This document shows positions 57,301 through 64,000 of a stretch of 64,000 nucleotides of DNA, piece by piece. The stretch covers positions 4,941,662 through 5,005,661 of the forward strand of contig OZ037770.1 in NCBI GenBank assembly GCA_964035545.1, read 5' to 3'. The notes under the pieces were generated by a model. The model ran no database searches. It worked only from the letters and a program-made list of their open reading frames with translations, and was not told the DNA's origin. The position numbers and the translations under genes are program-made. This DNA is from Bugula neritina. Taxonomy: Eukaryota > Bryozoa > Gymnolaemata > Cheilostomatida > Bugulidae. Positions within the stretch are counted from its first letter, which is position 1, and every line of letters starts with the position of its first letter.

Positions 57301-60300
57301 AAAAAATTTCAATGATGGCTGTCACTGAGACATGAAAATATAATAGCTCATGATAAGCTGACTGACAGCACAATACTATGGAAACTGAAAAACCCATTTG
57401 CTATGAATTATAATATTTATTTTGTAACGAATCTAAAATCTGCCAGCCTACACTGCAAATGCTCTTATATAATTGAGAGCTCCTCCCCCTCCCCCTCCCC
57501 CTACACTATGCCCTTTGTTATAACCCCTTTTCCCCTTCCCACACCACTTACGCTCACTGCATGTCCATCATTGCTTATGTGAATGAATTGTTCATTTGGT
57601 CAACATGCCGAAACAACTACTTTGAATGAAACCACAACCATAAGTTAATACAAACTACAAGCACAATTTAATCTGTTATCATAATGGCAGCCAAGCTTTT
57701 TGATGTAGAATGTTCTAGAAATATAATGAATAAACTATGGGGTTGTTTAAATACACAATGGCGTTGTTTCCATGACAACAAAGTCCATCTACATTCACAC
57801 TAAACATTACATTATCTTGATTGTTATTCTTAAACTTGTGTAAGTCTTGTAAGTCTATGTAAACTCATGTAATTCTTAATTGTTTTTTTTCAAGTTCTCA
57901 AATAGAATTCACACTTTCTATAAAGTGTATAAAGTGTATATATTTGCAGTTGAAATTGAAATTTATGATTTCTAGTTAAAAGTCTGGGTGCAGAGCGAAA
58001 TTAGGTTACTGTTATAGTAATATAGGTGAAAACCAAAATATATAAAAATAACTACAGCCTTAAAAAGGAATCAAAACCTAAATTATAGCCCAAGTCCTAA
58101 CAGACTAAAAGAAATATCAGATGTTATACCAGGGTTGTGGGTGCGCATGTACTCAGCTGAACTATAAATAACTTTCTCTCTCACTTCATCAGACAGTAGG
58201 GACAGTGACTTCTGTTCAAATACAATAATAATATATCTTATAAGTATATCAACAGATGAACAGAAGTCTTAAATTATAATTAGACAATTGCAATTTTTAA
58301 TGCTTTCATAAACATAACATACATAGATTTTCACAGGATAAATCTAATTCCGTTGAACTAAATGCCAAGTTTTACCAATTAAAATACTGAAACCAGAAAT
58401 AGTAGCTAAAACAACAAAGCAAGCAGTGAACTCACCAACAGGTGTGATGTGAACATAGCAGAAATACGAATTTGCATGTAGGAGCCATACGGAGTTATCT
58501 TTTCAGTAATACCTTCCATCATTTTGATAATGTTTTTAGCATTGCCATTAGCTTCCTGAACCCTTTAAAGCAATCTAATTCAATTGCAAAACTGGAATAG
58601 AGCCAATAATAACAAACTGAAAATGAAGTCATTTTTTTATTCTTAGTTTGCAGTCACAGTTGTCGTTTTGATAAAGATACAAAATATTGTTATTAAAAAC
58701 TTTTTTAATAAAAAGATGCTGATATATCACTAATGATAAAGTACATCATATGACCTGTGTGGATCTCAAAAGTAACAGTATAAGATAAAAGTCAAACATG
58801 TTATATAAATTTGAATATGTTATACAACATTTGCTGATACCTTATGACACATTGTCAAGCATACGGTATTGGGCTGCATGCACTGCAAAAAGCTGTAATG
58901 TGAAGCTTGCTATGTTAATTATAATCAGCAAAGTACTGAATCAGATCACATTTCAGATCAAGTCACAGTTCAAGTCAATTATGGCAATGTATGACTTTAT
59001 AGTGTTTAAATGAATTGAAAATACAATATAACCAATAAATTGCTCTAACAGCATTTATCACAGTTTCTAAAATACATTTTTGTAATCATAGACCATAGTA
59101 CCAAAAACGCAATCAACAGATTTTTCAAGTCCTTGCTATATAAAGTTATTAAATTAACTTTTGTTGATTCCATATTCTATAAAATTATTGTCATCACTAG
59201 GAACTGATCCCGACACCCGCCGGTTGCAAGTGCAGACGCACTAACCATACTACACCACAAGGTCTATTGGAAAATCGCAATAATGCGCACTTGCTCAAAA
59301 ATTAACTCATTCCAGAACATTTTTGAAGACAAGTTGCATATAGTCAACACTCTAACTAAGTCCACAGGTGAGTTGAATAAAATCAGCTTGAATAAACTCT
59401 GAGAATTAGTAAGTCATTTAGCTGTCCCACGCATAAAGAAGGCAGACAACTTAAAAATAGTTCTTATGTATTTTATGAACTACACATTTCTACGCTTCGG
59501 GCTGTCATATACCAACCCTCTAATCTACTTGAAAGAGAAAGGAAACTTACTTGTCTATGGCCTCCATTACCATTAGAACAAATGTGCCACTGTTGGCTTT
59601 AGCCAGTTTATCAATATTATATCTAACATCGGCTATAGTCACACCCCCAACAAACTGGTCATAGAACAGAGGCTTTACAAGGGCAGAAGACAGTCTTTTA
59701 CCCAGAATTCTCTGTGTCCTTTCAAATATCTGTAACAAAACAATTGCTGCTCAAGACTCTACAAATATTTTCCAACTGAGAAATAATATATGTACAGAAA
59801 TAACAATATTCTATAACATTGTTCCACCTTTATATTATGTCTGTTTAAATTACTGAGTGAAGCACATCACCAATTGATGTGATGGCAAAGGTGACTGATA
59901 TCATTGACTTCGATAATATTGCTAAAGAATATTTTATTCACTTTTTTATTTACTTTGCTTTCTATAAAACTGCATAATAATTGGCGAATTTTCAAGTCCT
60001 ACTGGTTAAGAGTTGTATGCTCCTGTCACTTATCACAATATTATATTGAGTTATAAGAAGCACACTAAGATGTAAGTTATAATAAACTGTCATATCATAT
60101 TGTGCAATTTTACAACTTCCCTATAATAAGATAATGATGCGCAATATTATATAAAGTTGTGGTGTTTTGTAATACAATACCCTATATAATTTACATAATA
60201 AGTTTCAAAAGTAATGTAAAGCGAGACTTAGTATGTAACACATAACCTCTGCTGATCTGCTGACAAATGTCCTGCTGGAACAGACTCTGAAGACTGTCAG

Positions 60301-60501
60301 AGCTCTCACAATCTCCCACAATGACTTTTCTTTGAAAGCTTGCTTGTGATCAGTGAAATCAAAATCTGCAACTGGAGATGTCGCTGTATCTTCTGCAACT
60401 GTTTCTTGGTCGATTAAAACTGCCTTTTGCTGACGGGGCAAGACAGTTGATAAATATTTCTGCTGCCGAAAATGTCGGGCAGAGAGCTTGAGAAAAGACA
60501 T
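54369..60501 (-). CDS. PRODH: proline dehydrogenase, mitochondrial, ten exons, 487 aa
   Basis: Oxidises proline to pyrroline-5-carboxylate with FAD at the inner mitochondrial membrane. Exons on the minus strand: 60247-60501, 59551-59729, 58436-58562, 58130-58211, 57192-57213, 56457-56715, 56145-56208, 55315-55537, 55037-55125, 54369-54532; 1464 nt, all phases closing. The N-terminus (MSFLKLSARHFRQQKYL) is basic and Ser-rich like a mitochondrial presequence. Family motifs in order: FDFTDHKQAFKEKS, KPLFYDQFVGG, VLMVDAEYTNTNPAL, TTQCYLK, AKLVRGAYM, LASHNQDS, QVYGMCDHIT, and PYLSRRSHENSS, whose RRxxEN holds the substrate carboxylate. The 22-nt exon is predicted only because it restores frame between its neighbours. 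The protein is shorter than human PRODH, mainly in the N-terminal and middle regions. Confidence 0.9.
54967..55024 (-). repeat. tRNA-like repeat in a PRODH intron
   Basis: The minus strand reads GCAGCATGATCTAGTGGTTAAAGC, an A-box-like tRNA start, with a degenerate GCAGTTCTATC in the B-box position. It sits just after the ninth PRODH exon and is probably a SINE head remnant. Confidence 0.45.
59200..59270 (-). repeat. tRNA-like repeat in a PRODH intron
   Basis: The minus strand has GTGGTGTAGTATGGTTAGTGCG followed by a loop-like CTTGCAACC and a degenerate B box GGGATCAGTTCC. The acceptor stem is not convincing, so a tRNA pseudogene or SINE head is favoured. Confidence 0.5.
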
Positions 60502-61092
60502 TACTGGACAAGTCAGAATCTGAGTGCAAATTAAACTTGTTTTACAAAACAATGTTGTGGGAGAATCTAATGTCAGCTGTCAAGTGTGGTTACTGCAGAG
60601 TGTGTTGTACTGTGAACAGTAAACTTCTAACACTCAGTTTGATTGGCCTAACAGTAATATCTGGTCAGTTACTTACAACAAACCAGACACTGTGTAACAT
60701 ATTAATATAACACTGAAGTAAAGATTTACACTATAATCTGATTGGTATAGATATATCATTTGCCTACATCAGTGTTGGTATATTTAGCTTGCCTCCAAGG
60801 ACTGCATTGTGCAAACAAATTTCTCATTGACCAATGGAGACAGTGCTATTGCAGGCACAAATTCATTCAAACAGTTCTATCAAATTAAATAAGGGCTTAC
60901 ACTATAATCTGATTGATATAAAAATACATTATTATTTGCATAGGCTTTTTACATATGTCAGCATATTAAACCAGCTGAGCAACTGAAAGTAGGAAAAGAC
61001 AAACATCTGGTTGAATGAAAGCTAATGTTGTCACAAAATATTCCGCTAAAAATGTAAAATGAAACTGAAGTTGCATTTCATACTTTCACAAC
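60502..61092. other. 5' flank of PRODH
   Basis: Upstream sequence of the proline dehydrogenase gene. It holds no ORF of interest. I cannot point to a specific promoter element. Confidence 0.45.
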
Positions 61093-61495
61093 TTTCAGTC
61101 AAAAATTCAATTTGGTCAAATTAAACATTTTACCAAGTTGAATTGCATTGGAAAAGCCAGTTGCAAAAGTCTTCAATTGTGACAACCTAATTAGCCAATT
61201 TTAAAATAACACTTAAAAAAGAAGATAACTCCTTGTGGATGGTGATATTCAGTTATGACTTTAAAGACTAGATGACATATTTAAAGTATGTTTATAATTA
61301 TATTGGCTACGCCTTTTATTATTACTTTAAATTGCAATCAGCTTTACAAATTAACTACAGTCTCAAATGACTTCAAATAGCAATTAAGTCAGCCATATTT
61401 GACTGTTAGAAAGTGAGTTTCAGCAGCAATATGATTTCAATGGGTTTCAATAATTTATTATAAAAGAGTACTCGCTCAAGTGAAATTGACTGAAA
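61093..61495. mobile_element. MITE-like dispersed repeat, copy 2
   Basis: Partner of 6459-6821: shared GAATTGCATTGGAAAAGCCA, GATGACATATTTA and ATATGATTTCAATGGGTTTCA, with TTTCAGTCAA/TTGACTGAAA ends. It is about 40 bp longer owing to an internal insertion near 61310-61350. Confidence 0.6.
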
Positions 61496-61629
61496 CCCGG
61501 CACTTTTTTCAAATAAAAATCAAAACCAGCAACTAGTAGTTGGAGACATCAATGTAGTTGATATTTCAGATGTCAAATCATGGTTATAGTAAAAGAGGGG
61601 TATCGTCACATTGGCAGTGAGAAGTTACA

Positions 61630-62343
61630 GAGAAGAGGGTACTGAGAGGAGGATACTGAGAGGAGGATACTGAGAGGAGGGTACTGAGAAGAGGGTACTG
61701 AGAGGAGGATACTGAGAGGAGGGTACTGAGAGGAGGGTACTGAGAGGGTACTGAGAGGAGGGTACTGAGAGGAGGGTAGTGAGAGGAGGGTACTGAAAGG
61801 AGGGTACTGAGAAGAGGGTACTAAGAGGAGAGTACTGAGAGGAGGATACTGAGAAGAGGAGCATACTGAGAGGAGGGTACTGAGAGGAGGATACTGAGAG
61901 GAGGGTACTGAGAGGAGGGTACTGAGAAGAGGGTACTGAAAGGAGGGTACTGAGAGGAGGGTACTAAGAGGAGGGTAGTGAGAGGAGGATACTGAGATGA
62001 GGGTACTGAGAGGAGGATACTGAGAGGAGAATACTGAGAGGAGGGTACTGAGAGGAGGGTACTGAGGGGAGGTTACTGAGAGGAGGGTACTGAGAGGAGA
62101 ATACTGAGAGGAGGATACTGAGAGGGTACTGAAAGGAGGGTACTGAGAGGAGGGTACTGAGAGGAGGGTACTGAGAGGAGGGTATTGAGAAGAGGGTATT
62201 GAGAGGAGAGTACTGAGAGGAGGGTACTGAGCGGAGGGTACTGAGAGGAGGACACTGAGAGGAGGGTACGGAGAGAAGGATACTGAGAGGAGAATACTGG
62301 AAGGCGGGTACTGAGGAGAAGGTAATGAGAGGAGGGTACTGAG
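61630..62343. repeat. 14-bp minisatellite, about 50 copies
   Basis: Tandem units of TACTGAGAGGAGGG and variants (A for the last G, GAAGAGGG, occasional short units). The purine-rich strand is the plus strand. ORFs read through it on the minus strand (SVPSSQYPPL repeats) are by-products. Confidence 0.95.
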
Positions 62344-64000
62344 TTATTGTTGGAGATCTTCGACTGCTCCATCTGCTTCTTATTCTTTTTTCCTACATAT
62401 AAGATGACATAATTTGATAAATATTGCTGACTTTGTGCTGTCAAAATGTTTAGGAAACTGTGAGGCATACTGCATTATATCACTTACTTGTTTATATTAT
62501 AAACTGTAAATTTTAAACAAACTGCTGACATACAATCATAACACCAGGTGTTATAGCAGACTCCAACTTTTTTGGTCTATAAACTTGGAAAATTGAATTC
62601 TAAGCTATTCAAAAAATTACCTGCAGTGATTAATTAATCAACAGACAACTGCATAGTACATAGCTAAACACTAACGTGTTTAAACAGCTTTGAGTGCCTC
62701 TGAAACTGAAGGTGTCCAACGTTTGCACTGTTCAAACATATATAACCAATGAAAAACAGAACCTAGAGCCGTGCTAGACTCAAACACTGACCGCAATAAA
62801 TAGTTATATTCTTAGAAGGGTATGCCTTACTCACTCCACATAATATTGTATATAACCAATAGAATGCAAAACTCTGGCGGCTATGCTAGACTCAAACATG
62901 AAGACAACAATGAGCATTTTTTAGGAGATTATGCTAAATGTATCAGCACCAAGTAACTGAGATATTGATACTAGTTAGCACTTACTTTATTCTGATTACT
63001 AAACAAAGTATCTACACAATCATTTAACTGAACCCACATACTGGAGAAAGTGAGAAAACATAACTCATACGATTATTTAGTGAGAAATACTTAAAATATC
63101 AAATTGTGCATGATTAATATATGAAATAAACAACATGTCTAGGAAAGTGTGAGGAAGTGAAAATTGGAAAGTTCAAGCAGTGTACTATAATATTGTACAT
63201 TTTCGCATATCTTAAAAGGCTCAGTTCATTTAAAGTTATTGAGAGAATGATTTATATAATTTACCAATAAATAATTTAACATAATTAGTAAAGTATCTAC
63301 TGTTTTCACAGTTATCCATGTTCATAGGATTTGACCTTTGTGCAAAAATCATCCAACTAAGGCAGCAATGATAATTTTATTTATATTTAATCATAACAAT
63401 ACAATTATCAAGTTGAAAGCATTGTAAAATTTAGACCTTTGTTGTAATTTTAGCAAGTAATGATAATATCATTACTTGCTAAAACTAAGAAAAATATTAT
63501 TTTTCTTGTTGCCTAATTAATATCATGTTATAATGTTGCATTTTGTAATATCACAGCGATTTCATGATTTGAGTTTTCATCTATAATTCCTTCAACATCT
63601 ATAACCAGGTGTTTGGCTTAAAAATTCATTCAACTGTTTATTAAAAATAAATTTCAGAGTTACATGTAGTTACAAAATAGGGATTCGCTTGTCTAAGTCC
63701 TACTTATTACCTGTAATCAATTATTGGAATTAATTTACCTTTAACAGAAGGAAGTATATGCACTGTTAGGGCATATATACACTATGTTTCTTTTGTTATT
63801 TTAACTATCTCCCAGGTTGTTACTTGATTTTACACGCTAGCATTCTCTATAGTTGTAACAACAGTAGACTCTACTAACACAGAAAATATCATGATGTTTA
63901 GTAAAATGTCACTTTAAATTCTTTTAACTTCACTTCTAAATTATCTATAAGCAATTGGATAATACATATCTGTAAAATTAGGCTTTTGTTTATAAAAGGT
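62344..64000. other. gene-less end of the window
   Basis: AT-rich. Two related blocks (about 62737-62800 and 62850-62912, sharing ATATAACCAAT and GCTAGACTCAAACA) form a small duplication, with a degenerate tRNA-like GTTTGAGTCTAGC on the minus strand. A hairpin lies at 63448-63484. No exon is recognised. Confidence 0.5.
63448..63484. repeat. perfect 17-bp inverted repeat with 3-nt loop
   Basis: TTTTAGCAAGTAATGAT, AAT, then the exact complement. It could be the core of a small foldback element, or a transcribed hairpin if the region is expressed. Confidence 0.75.

Noticed and set aside
61625-62468. Minus-strand ORFs with SVPSSQYPPL repeats, resembling a repeat protein
   Set aside because: They arise from the 14-bp minisatellite, whose unit is not a multiple of three, and have no supporting exon signals.

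Overview
The window looks like nuclear DNA of an invertebrate animal. Its genes are split by short GT-AG introns, and it carries metazoan families (caspase, LRR-Roc-COR GTPase, SUEL-type lectin, mitochondrial proline dehydrogenase). It is AT-rich outside genes and full of eukaryotic repeats: Ty3/gypsy LTR elements, a Penelope-like element, LINE, SINE and MITE-like copies, (TA)n and a minisatellite. A sponge or another early-branching animal is a guess from the family mix, not shown by the sequence. All exon models and identity estimates were made by eye; splice phases were checked by hand.

Layout. 1-4777 (-): 5' two thirds of a Ty3/gypsy element cut by the window edge, with gag and pol frames open. 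4837-5899 (-): last two exons of an RPF1 (Brix-family ribosome biogenesis factor) copy with an in-frame TAG. 6.2-6.8 kb: SINE and MITE-like copies. 8110-10343 (-): six-exon gene for a single-pass membrane protein with an N-terminal SUEL-type lectin domain. 10.3-21.8 kb: no intact gene; simple-sequence zones, a decayed LRR-Roc fragment and tRNA-derived repeats. 21.8-23.7 kb: (TA)n tracts, two hammerhead ribozyme motifs and a rearranged Penelope-like element. 24351-31380 (+): full-length Ty3/gypsy copy with 305-bp LTRs, a broken pol and an extra 3' zinc-finger ORF.

31500-50781 (+) is the main locus. It starts about 120 bp after the 3' LTR. A short N-terminal unit is followed by 14 near-identical 138-nt exons, each two 23-residue leucine-rich repeats in phase 2-2, then one large Roc-COR exon, then an acidic linker and a caspase domain in six small exons. 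Every exon phase closes, giving one 5391-nt frame (1796 codons plus stop) broken only by a TGA in the COR region. The model is an LRR-Roc-COR-caspase receptor: repeats for recognition, Roc-COR as GTPase switch, caspase as output. A 3.25-kb element with terminal inverted repeats sits inside the repeat array.

51.7-53.4 kb is a decayed LINE. 54369-60501 (-) is a complete ten-exon proline dehydrogenase gene (487 aa) ending in the conserved RRxxEN motif. 61-64 kb holds a second MITE-like copy, a 14-bp minisatellite and a 37-bp hairpin, but no gene that I can see.
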